NCBI GenBank assembly: GCA_944322345.1
Contig: CALUOO010000007.1
Span: forward strand, 121,198-164,127
DNA length: 42,930 nt
Reading direction: 5' to 3'
DNA from: an uncultured Bacteroides sp.
GTDB lineage: Bacteria; Bacteroidota; Bacteroidia; Bacteroidales; Bacteroidaceae
The notes under the pieces were generated by a model. It did not search any database. It was not told where the DNA came from and saw only the letters and a program-made list of their open reading frames with translations. Of this stretch, positions 8,996-18,944 are shown one piece after another. The first letter of the stretch is position 1. Every line of letters begins with the position of its first letter. Both the position numbers and the translations under genes were made by a program.

Positions 8996-10162
8996 ATGAG
9001 TAATCAACGATACATGATGCGAGGCGTAAGCGCATCAAAGGAAGATGTGCACAACGCCATCAAAAACATAGACAAAGGTATTTTCCCAAAGGCTTTCTGT
9101 AAAATTATCCCCGATATTCTAGGAGGTGATCCGGAATACTGTAACATCATGCACGCCGACGGTGCTGGAACAAAATCATCACTCGCCTATATGTACTGGA
9201 AAGAGACAGGCGACCTCTCGGTGTGGAAAGGCATTGCACAGGATGCTCTGATTATGAACATTGACGACCTGCTCTGTGTAGGAGCAGTAGACAACATACT
9301 GGTATCGTCTACCATCGGACGCAACAAGCTGCTGGTACCCGGCGAGGTAATCTCTGCCATCATCAACGGCACGGACGAACTGCTTGCCGAACTTCGCGAA
9401 ATGGGAGTAGGCGTCTATGCTACCGGAGGTGAGACTGCCGACGTGGGCGACTTGGTACGCACCATCATTGTAGACTCTACCGTGACTTGCCGCATGCGCC
9501 GTGCCGACGTGATAGACAATGCCAACATCCGTCCGGGTGACGTCATCGTGGGACTTGCCAGCTACGGACAGGCCACCTACGAAAAGGAGTATAACGGAGG
9601 CATGGGCAGTAACGGACTGACCAGCGCACGCCACGACGTATTCGGCAAATATCTTGCAGCCAAATATCCTGAAAGCTACGACGCTGCCGTACCCGAAGAG
9701 CTGGTTTACTCAGGCAAGCTGAAACTGACCGACAGTGTAGAAGGCTCACCTATCAATGCCGGACGGCTGGTTCTCTCTCCTACCCGCACCTATGCACCGG
9801 TAGTGAAGAAACTGCTAGATGCACTCCGGCCGCAAATCCACGGTATGGTACACTGCTCAGGTGGTGCACAGACCAAGGTGATGCACTTTGTAGACACGGT
9901 AAGAGTCATCAAAGACAACCTCTTCCCCGTACCTCCCCTCTTCAAGACTATTCAGGAACAAAGCGGTACGGACTGGGCAGAGATGTACAAAGTGTTCAAC
10001 ATGGGACACCGTCTGGAAGTTTACCTCTCACCCGAACATGCTGACGAGGTGATTGCTATCTCCGAGTCGTTCGGCATCCCTGCACAAGTGGTAGGACGCA
10101 TCGAAGAGAGCGACAAGAAAGAGCTGATCATCCGCTCTGAATTTGGAGAGTTCAGATACTAA
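8996..10162 (+). CDS. purM: Phosphoribosylformylglycinamidine cyclo-ligase (AIR synthetase)
   Basis: PurM converts FGAM to aminoimidazole ribonucleotide with ATP, the fifth step of purine synthesis. The 388-residue product carries the PurM ATP-grasp-independent fold signatures: HADGAGTKSSLAY near residues 53-65 (phosphate/Mg-binding loop), DALIMNIDDLLCVGA near 83-97, ATGGETADVGD near 142-152, PGDVIVGLASYG near 180-191, and the glycine-rich HCSGGAQTK. It is longer than E. coli PurM (345), as I recall for Bacteroidetes forms. Codon use is GC-rich: one sampled 60-base line has 34 G+C, in contrast with the cassette downstream. It is probably co-transcribed with genes up to prfA. Confidence 0.93.
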   Translation: MSNQRYMMRGVSASKEDVHNAIKNIDKGIFPKAFCKIIPDILGGDPEYCNIMHADGAGTKSSLAYMYWKETGDLSVWKGIAQDALIMNIDDLLCVGAVDNILVSSTIGRNKLLVPGEVISAIINGTDELLAELREMGVGVYATGGETADVGDLVRTIIVDSTVTCRMRRADVIDNANIRPGDVIVGLASYGQATYEKEYNGGMGSNGLTSARHDVFGKYLAAKYPESYDAAVPEELVYSGKLKLTDSVEGSPINAGRLVLSPTRTYAPVVKKLLDALRPQIHGMVHCSGGAQTKVMHFVDTVRVIKDNLFPVPPLFKTIQEQSGTDWAEMYKVFNMGHRLEVYLSPEHADEVIAISESFGIPAQVVGRIEESDKKELIIRSEFGEFRY

Positions 10163-10177
10163 ACATCCGTCCGACTT

Positions 10178-10408
10178 ATGAAAAGGCAACTATTATACAT
10201 TGTATGTTCCGTTTTGTCGCTTGCCGCTTTAGCGGATACAGGCTGGCAAATCGTAGACAAGATAAAGGATATCAGTTCTGCAGTCTCAACAGGAAGAACC
10301 ATACATTATATAATAGAACTTATCATGCGCCTCTTGGTATTTGCCGGATGGTGCATTATCACCTATCATGTGATTACAAGAAAGCATAAGTGGGTAAAGA
10401 ATCAATAA
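10178..10408 (+). CDS. Small two-helix membrane protein, unknown
   Basis: A 76-residue protein with two hydrophobic segments at about residues 4-22 and 44-66 and a basic C-terminal tail (TRKHKWVKNQ). It starts 15 bp after purM and is the first of four small genes between purM and prfA. I recognise no family. Its size, the two helices and the company of a similar small membrane protein and a zeta-type kinase suggest a cassette rather than a purine function. Confidence 0.55.
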   Translation: MKRQLLYIVCSVLSLAALADTGWQIVDKIKDISSAVSTGRTIHYIIELIMRLLVFAGWCIITYHVITRKHKWVKNQ

Positions 10409-10419
10409 CCTAGCGGAAT

Positions 10420-10680
10420 ATGAAAAAGGAAGAGAAAAAAGAATACTTGCTCTTGTCAGAAGGAGCAGTATGGATTGGCATCATTGGAGGAATCATTGTT
10501 CTTCCTTTCAGTATCAAATCCCTGATTGCTGATATCGGCAACAAAGCGGACACATCGCTTATCGTGCTTAGAGCAATCTTTGTCCTTATTCTCATATCCG
10601 CCATAGTGCAGTGCTATTGCCAGCACAGACGTTATTGTAAACTAAGAAAAGAACTGAAAGAACAGAATGGCAGAGAATAA
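10420..10680 (+). CDS. Small two-helix membrane protein, unknown
   Basis: An 86-residue protein with a charged N terminus (MKKEEKKEYL), hydrophobic segments at about 15-36 and 47-66, and a basic, cysteine-containing tail (CYCQHRRYCKLRKELKEQ). It starts 11 bp after the preceding small membrane gene and overlaps the kinase gene by 14 bp, so it is translationally coupled to it. The topology mirrors its neighbour (two helices, charged ends), though the sequences do not obviously align. No family recognised. Confidence 0.55.
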   Translation: MKKEEKKEYLLLSEGAVWIGIIGGIIVLPFSIKSLIADIGNKADTSLIVLRAIFVLILISAIVQCYCQHRRYCKLRKELKEQNGRE

Positions 10681-11266
10681 CACTATAGAAACTAAAGTAC
10701 TCTATATTATAGGAGGATGTAATGGTGCAGGAAAAACCACTGCATCTTATACTGTCCTACCCGAAATATTAGAATGCCGAGAGTTCGTAAATGCTGACGA
10801 GATAGCCAAAGGTCTCTCACCTTTCAATCCTGAAAGTGTAGCTATAGAGGCTGGAAGGTTGATGCTCTCACGTATCAGAGAGTTGTTAAAAGCCAATGTT
10901 TCTTTCTCCATCGAAACAACTCTATCTACCAAATCATATCAATCGTTAGTATCAAAGGCACATCAGCAAGGCTACCAAGTCAAGTTAATATTCTTTTGGC
11001 TCGACTCTCCTGAAACTGCTCTCAAGCGCGTTGCGCAAAGAGTCAGCGAAGGTGGACACAACATCCCGAAAGATGTTATAATAAGACGGTATCATGCAGG
11101 TATAAACAACCTATTCACTCTATATATGAAACAAGTAGACTATTGGTTGCTCATCAACAACACTAAGGGCGAGAGTGAATACATAGCTGAGGGTGGAAAA
11201 GAAATCTCTACTGAAGTCTTTGATTGGAATACATATTATAAAGTAAAGCAATATGTCAGAGAATGA
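10667..11266 (+). CDS. Zeta-toxin-type P-loop kinase
   Basis: A 199-residue P-loop protein. The Walker A motif GCNGAGKTT is at residues 17-25. NADEIAKGLSPFN at 42-54 and FSIETTLS at 80-87 are the segments that follow it in zeta/PezT-like kinases, and a late basic stretch (ALKRVAQRV) fits the lid or Walker-like region. Zeta toxins phosphorylate UDP-N-acetylglucosamine and block wall synthesis, while other members of this family are ordinary ATPases, so toxicity is inference. It overlaps the upstream membrane gene by 14 bp and the downstream 68-aa gene by 14 bp. GC is low (24 of 60 bases in one sampled line) between GC-rich purM and prfA, which suggests insertion. Confidence 0.78.
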   Translation: MAENNTIETKVLYIIGGCNGAGKTTASYTVLPEILECREFVNADEIAKGLSPFNPESVAIEAGRLMLSRIRELLKANVSFSIETTLSTKSYQSLVSKAHQQGYQVKLIFFWLDSPETALKRVAQRVSEGGHNIPKDVIIRRYHAGINNLFTLYMKQVDYWLLINNTKGESEYIAEGGKEISTEVFDWNTYYKVKQYVRE

Positions 11267-11459
11267 AAGAATTGAATTCAGGCAGAAACTTCGTGCTGGC
11301 TTGAAACGCTCACGGTATAAACTTATCCGCGAGAAAGCACTACGCAACGAGAACATAGTAGAAGGGAATTATGATGGAGGAACTGTTGAGATATCAGCAC
11401 GGAAACTCCTGAAAGAACTCTATAACGAGGAAATAGCAGACTATAAAACAGAATACTAA
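11253..11459 (+). CDS. Small charged protein, possible partner of the zeta-type kinase
   Basis: A 68-residue, strongly charged and probably helical protein (FRQKLRAGLKRSRYKLIREKALRNE), with no signal or membrane segment. Its start overlaps the kinase end by 14 bp, so the pair is coupled. Position, size and charge suit an antitoxin or regulator of the kinase. I recall small proteins of this kind beside zeta-family genes but cannot name a family. It ends 6 bp before prfA. Confidence 0.55.
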   Translation: MSENERIEFRQKLRAGLKRSRYKLIREKALRNENIVEGNYDGGTVEISARKLLKELYNEEIADYKTEY

Positions 11460-11465
11460 AACAAC

Positions 11466-12578
11466 ATGGCAGATAACAACACCATATTGGAAAAGCTTGA
11501 CGGCCTCGTGGCACGTTTCGAGGAAATATCTACATTAATCACCGACCCGGCAGTGATAGCCGACCAGAAGCGGTATGTCAAGCTGACAAAGGAATACAAA
11601 GACCTCGACGACCTGATGAAAGCCCGCAAGGAATACATCAGTCTGCTGGGCAACATAGAGGAAGCCAAAAATATCCTTGCCAACGAATCGGACAGCGACA
11701 TGCGCGAGATGGCTAAGGAAGAGATGGACAACAGCGCGGCACGACTCCCCCAACTGGAGGAAGAAATCAAGCTGATGCTTATTCCCGCAGATCCACAGGA
11801 TAGTAAGAATGCCATCCTTGAAATACGAGGCGGCACAGGAGGCGACGAAGCCGCTATCTTTGCCGGTGACCTCTTCCGCATGTATGCCAAATATTGCGAG
11901 AGCAAGGGATGGAAGATGGAAGTTTCCAGTGCAAATGAAGGAGCGGCCGGCGGATACAAGGAAATCATCTGTAGCGTGACGGGCGATAACGTGTATGGTA
12001 CGCTGAAATACGAATCAGGCGTCCACCGCGTACAGCGTGTACCGGCCACCGAAACACAGGGGCGTGTACATACATCAGCAGCCTCCGTAGCAGTTCTTCC
12101 CGAAGCCGAAGAGTTTGACGTAGTAATCAACGAAGGAGAGATCAAGTGGGATACCTTCCGGAGCGGCGGTGCCGGCGGACAGAATGTCAACAAGGTAGAA
12201 TCTGGTGTACGCCTGCGGTATATCTGGAAAAACCCGAACACGGGAGTATCCGAAGAAATTCTGATAGAGTGTACCGAAACACGAGATCAGCCAAAGAATA
12301 AAGAACGCGCTTTGGCACGTCTTCGTACCTTTATCTACGACAAAGAGCATCAGAAGTATATTGACGACATTGCTTCAAAGCGTAAGACAATGGTCTCTAC
12401 GGGTGATCGTTCGGCAAAGATACGTACCTACAACTATCCGCAGGGACGCATCACCGACCACCGTATCAACTACACCATCTACAATCTTGCAGCCTTCATG
12501 GATGGAGACATTCAAGACTGCATCGACCATCTGATTGTAGCCGAAAATGCAGAACGCCTGAAGGAGAGTGAACTGTAG
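11466..12578 (+). CDS. prfA: Peptide chain release factor 1
   Basis: RF1 reads UAA and UAG stop codons in the ribosomal A site and triggers hydrolysis of the peptidyl-tRNA ester. The 370-residue protein shows the RF1 recognition tripeptide PAT at 193-195 within HRVQRVPATETQGRVHTSA, and the catalytic GGQ at 237-239 (GGAGGQNVNKVESGVRL), whose Gln is normally methylated. The family motif GGTGGDEAA is at 122-130. PAT rather than SPF separates it from RF2. The N-terminal region is a helical coiled domain. It is GC-rich (36 of 60 in a sampled line) and lies just downstream of the kinase cassette. Confidence 0.95.
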   Translation: MADNNTILEKLDGLVARFEEISTLITDPAVIADQKRYVKLTKEYKDLDDLMKARKEYISLLGNIEEAKNILANESDSDMREMAKEEMDNSAARLPQLEEEIKLMLIPADPQDSKNAILEIRGGTGGDEAAIFAGDLFRMYAKYCESKGWKMEVSSANEGAAGGYKEIICSVTGDNVYGTLKYESGVHRVQRVPATETQGRVHTSAASVAVLPEAEEFDVVINEGEIKWDTFRSGGAGGQNVNKVESGVRLRYIWKNPNTGVSEEILIECTETRDQPKNKERALARLRTFIYDKEHQKYIDDIASKRKTMVSTGDRSAKIRTYNYPQGRITDHRINYTIYNLAAFMDGDIQDCIDHLIVAENAERLKESEL

Positions 12579-12629
12579 TTTGGAGTTTTAAGTATTAGAT
12601 TTTGAGTTATAAGTGATAAGTAAAGGGTT

Positions 12630-14330
12630 ATGAAACCACAACTGACAGCCTTGCGCCAAGATATAATGGGGACTTTCCGCAACTGCTGGAACCGTTTTCC
12701 AGTAACAGTGTGCTTTACTTTTGCCCTCACTTTATACCTGTTATATATAGTATATCCGGACAAGGAACCTTTAGAGGATAAACTAATCGCCATAGCTGGC
12801 TATTATCTGTCTGTAGGCGTATTATTGTCACTTAGCCTGCACCTCTGGAGCGAAGAAGTACACAGTTTCCGTACCCGTCTTATTGTCCAGATTACAGCTC
12901 AGTTACTATTACTAGTCGATGCATTCTTTCTCTACCACAATGCTGTAGAACCCCGTTTAGTAGATATCGGTATTGCTCACGGAGCAGCTATATTGACCAT
13001 CGGATTATCCGTATTTTTCTTGCCATTCTTCCGTGAGAAAAACGACATTCCAGCATGGAACTTCACCCAATATGTATTGGGGTGTTTGTCTATGACTGTT
13101 CTGATAGGGCTTGTCATGAGCGGAGGACTATGTCTATTGGCCTACTCACTGCCCCAGTTATTCGGTGTGACAATAGACAATTACTGTTACCGGTTTATCT
13201 TTATCCTGTTCAGTGTACTGCTCCCCATACTGTTGTTTTTGGGAATGTTGCCAAATGGCGATCAGAAACACGATCCGCTGCCAGTTGCAACATCCTTCCT
13301 AAACAGTATCATCCGCTACCTATTCTTACCTTTAATAGGTGGCTACCTGCTTGTACTCTACGTCTATGCTTTTCGTATCATCACACGATGGGAGCTTCCA
13401 GACGGATGGGTATCGTGGCTGATAATAGCCCTGATGTTCGGGGTTATAGCTATTGAACTGGCTCTATACCCTACACGGATTAAAGGAGAAAGCACAATGG
13501 CCAAGCAAGTGACACGCTGGCTACCAGCATTGGTTTTGCCACTGCTTCTGCTAATGAGTGTAGGAATAGCACGACGCTTCAGCGATTACGGCATTACCAT
13601 CAACCGGCTCTACCTGGCCACACTCAATGTTTGGTTCTACGCTGTATGTATCGGATTGATTCTTAGCAAAGCGAAGCGAGTCAACTGGATACCGATTTCA
13701 TTCACTCTCATATTCTTGCTGATATCAGCACTTCCCATAAATTATGCCAGCATCACACGCAATACACTGCGGGCAGAAATTCAAGAAGCTCTGGCACAAA
13801 GCAACCAAACCACATTGCCCCTGACAGAAGAGCAGTATGAGAGTTGGATAGCATCTTTACCTGACACAGAAGCCAGAAAAATCAATGCAAAGTTATGGTA
13901 TCTTGTCAGTTGGTTCGGAACAAAAAGTACCAGCGATTTAATGGACGAAAGAATATCCTTCCGAAATACAGCAATGGAGGAGGAAAATCCAGACATGGAA
14001 TTACTAAACTACAATCAACTAAAAAACACTACTATAAAAGTACCTCAAGGATATGACTCATGTACCTTTATCGAGCAATTCAGCAAAGTGCCTCATGAAT
14101 TAGTCAACGACAGCATGCTTTCACTTCCACTGGATTTTGACAATGATACAGTACGCATTCCGATCGATACCCTGCGTGTCCGTCACAAGCAGTTGCACCT
14201 GCAACCGGCCATATTTAAGACTCAATCGGGGAATACGCTGGTTCTGACATATTTTCACTTCAGCATACAGAAAAATCAAGAAGAGACCGAAGCCAGCATT
14301 GATGGCTACCTTTTCCATAACAATAACTAA
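12630..14330 (+). CDS. DUF4153 family multi-pass membrane protein
   Basis: A 566-residue inner-membrane protein with roughly ten or more hydrophobic segments over residues 25-390, followed by a C-terminal soluble part of about 170 residues, probably periplasmic. The segment RFSDYGITINRLYLATLNVWF near 312-332 is recalled as characteristic of DUF4153. The function of the family is not established. The gene lies 51 bp after prfA, behind an AT-rich spacer with TGAGTTATAAGT-like low-complexity sequence, and 21 bp before pyrF, so it probably shares their transcript. Confidence 0.8.
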   Translation: MKPQLTALRQDIMGTFRNCWNRFPVTVCFTFALTLYLLYIVYPDKEPLEDKLIAIAGYYLSVGVLLSLSLHLWSEEVHSFRTRLIVQITAQLLLLVDAFFLYHNAVEPRLVDIGIAHGAAILTIGLSVFFLPFFREKNDIPAWNFTQYVLGCLSMTVLIGLVMSGGLCLLAYSLPQLFGVTIDNYCYRFIFILFSVLLPILLFLGMLPNGDQKHDPLPVATSFLNSIIRYLFLPLIGGYLLVLYVYAFRIITRWELPDGWVSWLIIALMFGVIAIELALYPTRIKGESTMAKQVTRWLPALVLPLLLLMSVGIARRFSDYGITINRLYLATLNVWFYAVCIGLILSKAKRVNWIPISFTLIFLLISALPINYASITRNTLRAEIQEALAQSNQTTLPLTEEQYESWIASLPDTEARKINAKLWYLVSWFGTKSTSDLMDERISFRNTAMEEENPDMELLNYNQLKNTTIKVPQGYDSCTFIEQFSKVPHELVNDSMLSLPLDFDNDTVRIPIDTLRVRHKQLHLQPAIFKTQSGNTLVLTYFHFSIQKNQEETEASIDGYLFHNNN

Positions 14331-14351
14331 ATCACTAAAAAAGAAACAAAT

Positions 14352-15176
14352 ATGAATCAACAGGAACTTTTTGAAAATATCAAACGCAAACAATCCTTCC
14401 TCTGTGTAGGACTGGATACAGACATTAAGAAAATCCCCGACCACCTGCTCGATGAGGCCGATCCTATCTTTGCTTTCAACAAAGCAATCATCGATGCTAC
14501 AGCCGACTTGTGTATTGCCTATAAGCCCAATTTGGCTTTCTATGAAAGCATGGGAGTAAAAGGATGGATTGCATTCGAAAAAACAGTGAATTACATCAAA
14601 GAAAACTATCCCGATCAATTCATCATTGCCGATGCTAAACGAGGAGATATAGGAAATACTTCTGCCATGTATGCACGTACCTTCTTCGAAGAGCTAAACA
14701 TTGATTCAGTAACAGTGGCTCCTTATATGGGCGAAGACAGTGTGACTCCATTCCTTTCTTATGAAGGAAAATGGGTAATTCTGCTGGCACTGACTTCCAA
14801 CAAAGGTTCACATGACTTCCAACTGACAGAAGATACCAATGGCGAACGACTGTTCGAGAAAGTGTTGCGTAAATCTCTGGAATGGGCAGGAGCCGACCGC
14901 ATGATGTATGTAGTAGGTGCCACTCAAGGACGCGCCTTTGAAGACATCCGTAAGATTGTACCCAACCATTTTCTACTGGTTCCCGGCGTAGGAGCACAAG
15001 GAGGTTCACTCGAAGAGGTTTGCAAATACGGCATGAACAAGACTTGTGGATTAATTGTTAATTCATCACGTGGTATTATATATGCAGATAAAACAGAAAA
15101 ATTTGCCGATGCAGCCCGTAATGCCGCACAAGAAATACAAAATCAGATGAGCGAACAACTAAAAGCTATTCTCTAA
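14352..15176 (+). CDS. pyrF: Orotidine 5'-phosphate decarboxylase (type 2)
   Basis: PyrF decarboxylates OMP to UMP, the last step of pyrimidine synthesis. The 274-residue length and the start [14 protein letters not shown] are those of the longer type 2 form. The catalytic motif DAKRGDIG (Asp and Lys of the charge network) is at 94-101, and the phosphate-binding end is VPGVGAQGG near 215-223 with NSSRGIIYA. No fused phosphoribosyltransferase is present. It lies 9 bp before the HD phosphohydrolase gene. Confidence 0.94.
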   Translation: MNQQELFENIKRKQSFLCVGLDTDIKKIPDHLLDEADPIFAFNKAIIDATADLCIAYKPNLAFYESMGVKGWIAFEKTVNYIKENYPDQFIIADAKRGDIGNTSAMYARTFFEELNIDSVTVAPYMGEDSVTPFLSYEGKWVILLALTSNKGSHDFQLTEDTNGERLFEKVLRKSLEWAGADRMMYVVGATQGRAFEDIRKIVPNHFLLVPGVGAQGGSLEEVCKYGMNKTCGLIVNSSRGIIYADKTEKFADAARNAAQEIQNQMSEQLKAIL

Positions 15177-15185
15177 AAGGAACGA

Positions 15186-16415
15186 ATGTCTTACGAAAGA
15201 AAGATAATCAATGATCCGGTATTCGGATTTATCAACATACCCAAGGGATTGCTGTACAATATTGTACGGCATCCCCTTTTGCAACGTCTTACCCGCATCA
15301 AGCAGGTAGGGCTTTCTTCTGTTGTATATCCCGGTGCGCAACATACCCGTTTTCAGCATTCTCTGGGAGCTTTCTACCTGATGAGTGAGGCCATTACCCA
15401 TCTGACCTCCAAAGGTAATTTTATTTTCGACAGCGAAGCTGAAGCCGTACGTGCAGCTATTTTATTACACGATATCGGACATGGACCTTTTTCCCACGTG
15501 TTAGAAGACACAATCGTACAGGGCATCTCTCACGAAGAAATCTCACTTATGCTCATGGAATGCATGAACAAAGAGATGAACGGACAACTCAGTCTTGCCA
15601 TCCAAATCTTCAAAGACGAATACCCCAAACGGTTTCTACACCAACTTGTCAGTGGCCAGTTAGACATGGATAGGCTCGATTATCTTCGTAGAGACAGCTT
15701 TTACACAGGAGTGACAGAGGGAAACATCGGATCTGCACGTATCATAAAGATGCTAGACGTTGCAGATGATCGTTTGGTAGTTGAATCCAAAGGTATCTAC
15801 TCTATAGAAAATTTCCTTACAGCGCGCCGTTTGATGTATTGGCAGGTTTATTTGCATAAAACATCAGTTGCCTATGAACGTATGTTGATCAGTGCATTGC
15901 TTCGTGCTAAGGAACTCGCTTCTCAAGGAACAGAGTTGTTTGCCTCGCCTGCCCTTCGGTTCTTTTTATACAGAGATATTGACCATAAGGCATTCTGTAC
16001 AGACCTAGAATGCTTAGAACAATTTATACGTTTGGATGACAACGATATATGGACTGCTCTAAAAGTTTGGTGTGATCACCCGGATAAAGTTCTTTCGACA
16101 CTTAGCTCTGGAATGGTAAACAGACGTATCTTTAAAGTAGAGATTTCAAACGAGCCGGTTGAAGAAGAAAGAATAAATGAATTAACCAGGCTGGTAAGCA
16201 GCAAATTAGGAATTTCACTTTCTGAGGCTAAATATTTTGTCTCTACCCCCAGTATTGAAAAAAACATGTACGACCCTGCAGACGACAGTATTGACATTAT
16301 TTATAAAGACGGGACAATTAAAAATATCGCAGAAGCTTCAGATATGCTTAACATATCTTTACTATCTAAAAAGGTAAAGAAATACTATCTTTGTTATTTG
16401 AGATTGGATGGATAA
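15186..16415 (+). CDS. HD-domain phosphohydrolase (dNTPase-like, COG1078 type)
   Basis: A 409-residue HD-superfamily hydrolase. The metal-binding His and the HD doublet are visible as TRFQHSLG (His58) and LLHDIGHGPFSH (His95-Asp96), with a later Asp in SGQLDMDRLDYLRRD near 158-172. This layout is that of the family including dGTP triphosphohydrolases and SAMHD1. Many members cleave dNTPs, but the substrate here is not known. The C-terminal third is helical with no extra catalytic motif. It starts 9 bp after pyrF and ends 81 bp before lpxD. Confidence 0.85.
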   Translation: MSYERKIINDPVFGFINIPKGLLYNIVRHPLLQRLTRIKQVGLSSVVYPGAQHTRFQHSLGAFYLMSEAITHLTSKGNFIFDSEAEAVRAAILLHDIGHGPFSHVLEDTIVQGISHEEISLMLMECMNKEMNGQLSLAIQIFKDEYPKRFLHQLVSGQLDMDRLDYLRRDSFYTGVTEGNIGSARIIKMLDVADDRLVVESKGIYSIENFLTARRLMYWQVYLHKTSVAYERMLISALLRAKELASQGTELFASPALRFFLYRDIDHKAFCTDLECLEQFIRLDDNDIWTALKVWCDHPDKVLSTLSSGMVNRRIFKVEISNEPVEEERINELTRLVSSKLGISLSEAKYFVSTPSIEKNMYDPADDSIDIIYKDGTIKNIAEASDMLNISLLSKKVKKYYLCYLRLDG

Positions 16416-16496
16416 ACACAAAATATTCATTCAAGAAGAGAGATATTTGAAAAAAAAATCCGTTATTTGTAAAATAATTAAATTTAAAATAAAGAC

Positions 16497-17537
16497 ATGG
16501 AGTTCTCGGCTAAGCAAATTGCAGCATTTATTCAAGGAGAGATTGTTGGAGATGAAAATGCAACGGTACATACCTTCGCCAAAATTGAAGAGGGAATGCC
16601 CGGAGCTATATCATTCTTATCAAATCCCAAGTATACTCCTTATATCTACGAGACAAAGTCCAGCATTATACTGGTAAACAAAGACTTTATACCCGAGCAT
16701 AAAATTCAGGCAACCCTTATTAAAGTAGACAACGCCTATGAGAGTCTTGCCAAGCTACTCAATCTCTACGAAATGAGTAAACCTAAAAAACAAGGAATCG
16801 ACTCATTAGCTTTCGTAGCCCCTAGTGCTAAAATCGGCGAAAATGTATATATCGGAGCTTTTGCCTACATCGGCGAAAATGCTGTCATTGGAGACAATAC
16901 TCAGATCTATCCACATACATTTGTAGGAGATGGAGTAAAAATAGGAAATAACTGTTTGCTCTACTCCCACGTGAATATTTATCACGATTGCCGTATTGGA
17001 AACGAATGCATCCTTCATTCAGGAGCTGTAATCGGAGCAGATGGATTCGGATTTGCACCTACTCCCAACGGTTATGATAAAATTCCACAAATTGGAATTG
17101 TTATTCTAGAAGATAAAGTAGACATAGGAGCCAATACGTGTGTAGACCGTGCAACAATGGGAGCAACAGTTATACATAGTGGGGCTAAAATAGACAATCT
17201 GGTACAAATTGCCCATAATGACGAAATCGGTTCACATACAGTAATGGCAGCTCAAGTAGGAATTGCTGGTTCTACTAAAGTGGGAGAATGGTGTATGTTT
17301 GGTGGCCAAGTAGGCATAGCAGGACATATAAAAATAGGAAATAAAGTAAATCTGGGAGCCCAATCAGGGGTTCCAGGTAGCATCAAGGAAGGCAGTCAGC
17401 TCATTGGTACTCCTCCTATGGAACCAAAAGCATACTTTAAAGCAGCTGTAATGGCTAAGAAACTGCCGGATATGTACACAGAACTGAACAATCTGCGTAA
17501 AGAAATCGAAGAATTAAAAAAAACATTAAATAAGTAA
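16497..17537 (+). CDS. lpxD: UDP-3-O-acyl-glucosamine N-acyltransferase
   Basis: LpxD adds the second hydroxyacyl chain, from acyl-ACP, to UDP-3-O-acyl-glucosamine in lipid A synthesis. The 346-residue protein has the N-terminal uridine-binding domain ([19 protein letters not shown] onward to about 100), then a left-handed beta-helix of hexapeptide repeats ([21 protein letters not shown]). The catalytic His lies in [10 protein letters not shown] near 239. The end is a short charged helix ([14 protein letters not shown]). It overlaps nothing and lies 3 bp before lpxC-fabZ. The 81-bp leader is AT-rich with a TTATTTG box at 16463-16469 that may be a weak promoter. Confidence 0.95.
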   Translation: MEFSAKQIAAFIQGEIVGDENATVHTFAKIEEGMPGAISFLSNPKYTPYIYETKSSIILVNKDFIPEHKIQATLIKVDNAYESLAKLLNLYEMSKPKKQGIDSLAFVAPSAKIGENVYIGAFAYIGENAVIGDNTQIYPHTFVGDGVKIGNNCLLYSHVNIYHDCRIGNECILHSGAVIGADGFGFAPTPNGYDKIPQIGIVILEDKVDIGANTCVDRATMGATVIHSGAKIDNLVQIAHNDEIGSHTVMAAQVGIAGSTKVGEWCMFGGQVGIAGHIKIGNKVNLGAQSGVPGSIKEGSQLIGTPPMEPKAYFKAAVMAKKLPDMYTELNNLRKEIEELKKTLNK

Positions 17538-17540
17538 CCA

Positions 17541-18926
17541 ATGCTGAAACAAAGAACGCTGAAAGATAGCTTTTCACTAAGCGGAAAAGGTCTTCACACT
17601 GGACTTGATCTTACAGTTACATTCAATCCAGCTCCAGATAATCATGGATATAAAATACAACGCATTGATTTAGAGGGTCAACCCATCATTGATGCCGTTG
17701 CCGATAATGTAACAGAAACAACACGTGGTACCGTTTTATCCAAAAATGGAGCTAAAGTAAGTACCATAGAACATGGAATGGCAGCCCTTTATGCTCTAGG
17801 AATAGACAACTGTCTGATTCAAGTAAACGGACCAGAGTTCCCTATTTTAGACGGAAGTTCACAATATTATGTACAAGAAATAGAACGTGTAGGAATAGAA
17901 GAGCAAACTGCTGTTAAGGACTTCTATATCATTAAATCAAAAATTGAATTCCGAGACGAAACAACAGGTTCTTCCATCATTGTATTACCTGATGAAAACT
18001 TCAGTCTGAACGTTTTGGTATCTTACGACTCTACCATTATCCCTAACCAATTTGCGACATTGGAAGATATGAGTAAGTTCAAAGATGAAGTAGCAGCTAG
18101 CCGCACATTTGTTTTTGTACGTGAAATAGAGCCGCTTCTATCAGCAGGACTTATCAAAGGTGGAGACTTGGATAATGCAATTGTCATTTACGAACGTCAG
18201 ATGTCTCAGGAGAATTTTGACAAACTGGCAGATGTTATGGGAGTTCCTCACATGGATGCCAGCCAGTTAGGATATATCAATCATAAGCCATTGGTATGGC
18301 CCAACGAATGTGCACGTCATAAACTACTTGATGTAATCGGTGACCTGGCATTAATCGGCAAGCCTATCAAAGGGCGTATCATCGCCACACGACCGGGACA
18401 TACGATTAACAATAAGTTTGCCCGACAAATGAGAAAGGAAATTCGTCTTCACGAAATTCAAGCTCCAACCTACGATTGCAATCGGGAACCGATTATGGAT
18501 GTAAACCGTATTCGCGAATTGCTTCCTCACCGTTATCCTTTCCAATTAGTAGACAAGGTTATCGAAATTGGAGCCAACTATATTGTAGGAATTAAAAATG
18601 TTACAGCCAACGAGCCATTCTTCCAAGGACATTTTCCCCAAGAACCAGTTATGCCAGGAGTACTGCAAGTAGAAGCAATGGCTCAAACTGGAGGATTGCT
18701 TGTCTTAAATTCTGTAGACGAACCGGAACGTTATTCTACTTATTTCATGAAAATAGATGGAGTAAAATTCCGCCAGAAAGTAGTTCCGGGAGACACCTTG
18801 ATTTTCCGTGTAGAGCTACTAGCTCCTATTCGTAGAGGAATTTCTACAATGAAAGGCTATGTCTTTGTAGGAGAGAAAGTGGTTTGTGAAGCCGAATTTA
18901 TGGCACAAATAGTAAAAAATAAATAA
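17541..18926 (+). CDS. lpxC/fabZ: Bifunctional LpxC deacetylase / FabZ dehydratase fusion
   Basis: A 461-residue fusion. Residues 1 to about 305 are LpxC, the zinc deacetylase that commits UDP-3-O-acyl-GlcNAc to lipid A. Zinc ligands are visible as His78 ([10 protein letters not shown]), His260 and Asp264 ([13 protein letters not shown]), and His286 is in RPGHT. After a short linker, residues 318-461 are FabZ, the 3-hydroxyacyl-ACP dehydratase, with LLPHRYPF, and His364 ([11 protein letters not shown]) plus Glu378 as the catalytic pair. One chain thus holds enzymes that compete for the 3-hydroxyacyl-ACP pool. The fusion is a known Bacteroidetes arrangement. It sits 3 bp after lpxD. Confidence 0.96.
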   Translation: MLKQRTLKDSFSLSGKGLHTGLDLTVTFNPAPDNHGYKIQRIDLEGQPIIDAVADNVTETTRGTVLSKNGAKVSTIEHGMAALYALGIDNCLIQVNGPEFPILDGSSQYYVQEIERVGIEEQTAVKDFYIIKSKIEFRDETTGSSIIVLPDENFSLNVLVSYDSTIIPNQFATLEDMSKFKDEVAASRTFVFVREIEPLLSAGLIKGGDLDNAIVIYERQMSQENFDKLADVMGVPHMDASQLGYINHKPLVWPNECARHKLLDVIGDLALIGKPIKGRIIATRPGHTINNKFARQMRKEIRLHEIQAPTYDCNREPIMDVNRIRELLPHRYPFQLVDKVIEIGANYIVGIKNVTANEPFFQGHFPQEPVMPGVLQVEAMAQTGGLLVLNSVDEPERYSTYFMKIDGVKFRQKVVPGDTLIFRVELLAPIRRGISTMKGYVFVGEKVVCEAEFMAQIVKNK

Positions 18927-18944
18927 TTAAAAAGAATGATCTGC

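Noticed and set aside
11456-12241. A 261-codon open frame antisense to prfA
   Set aside because: It lies wholly over the well-supported prfA reading frame, has low-complexity Ser/Leu-rich content and no recognisable motif; GC-rich codons keep the opposite strand open.
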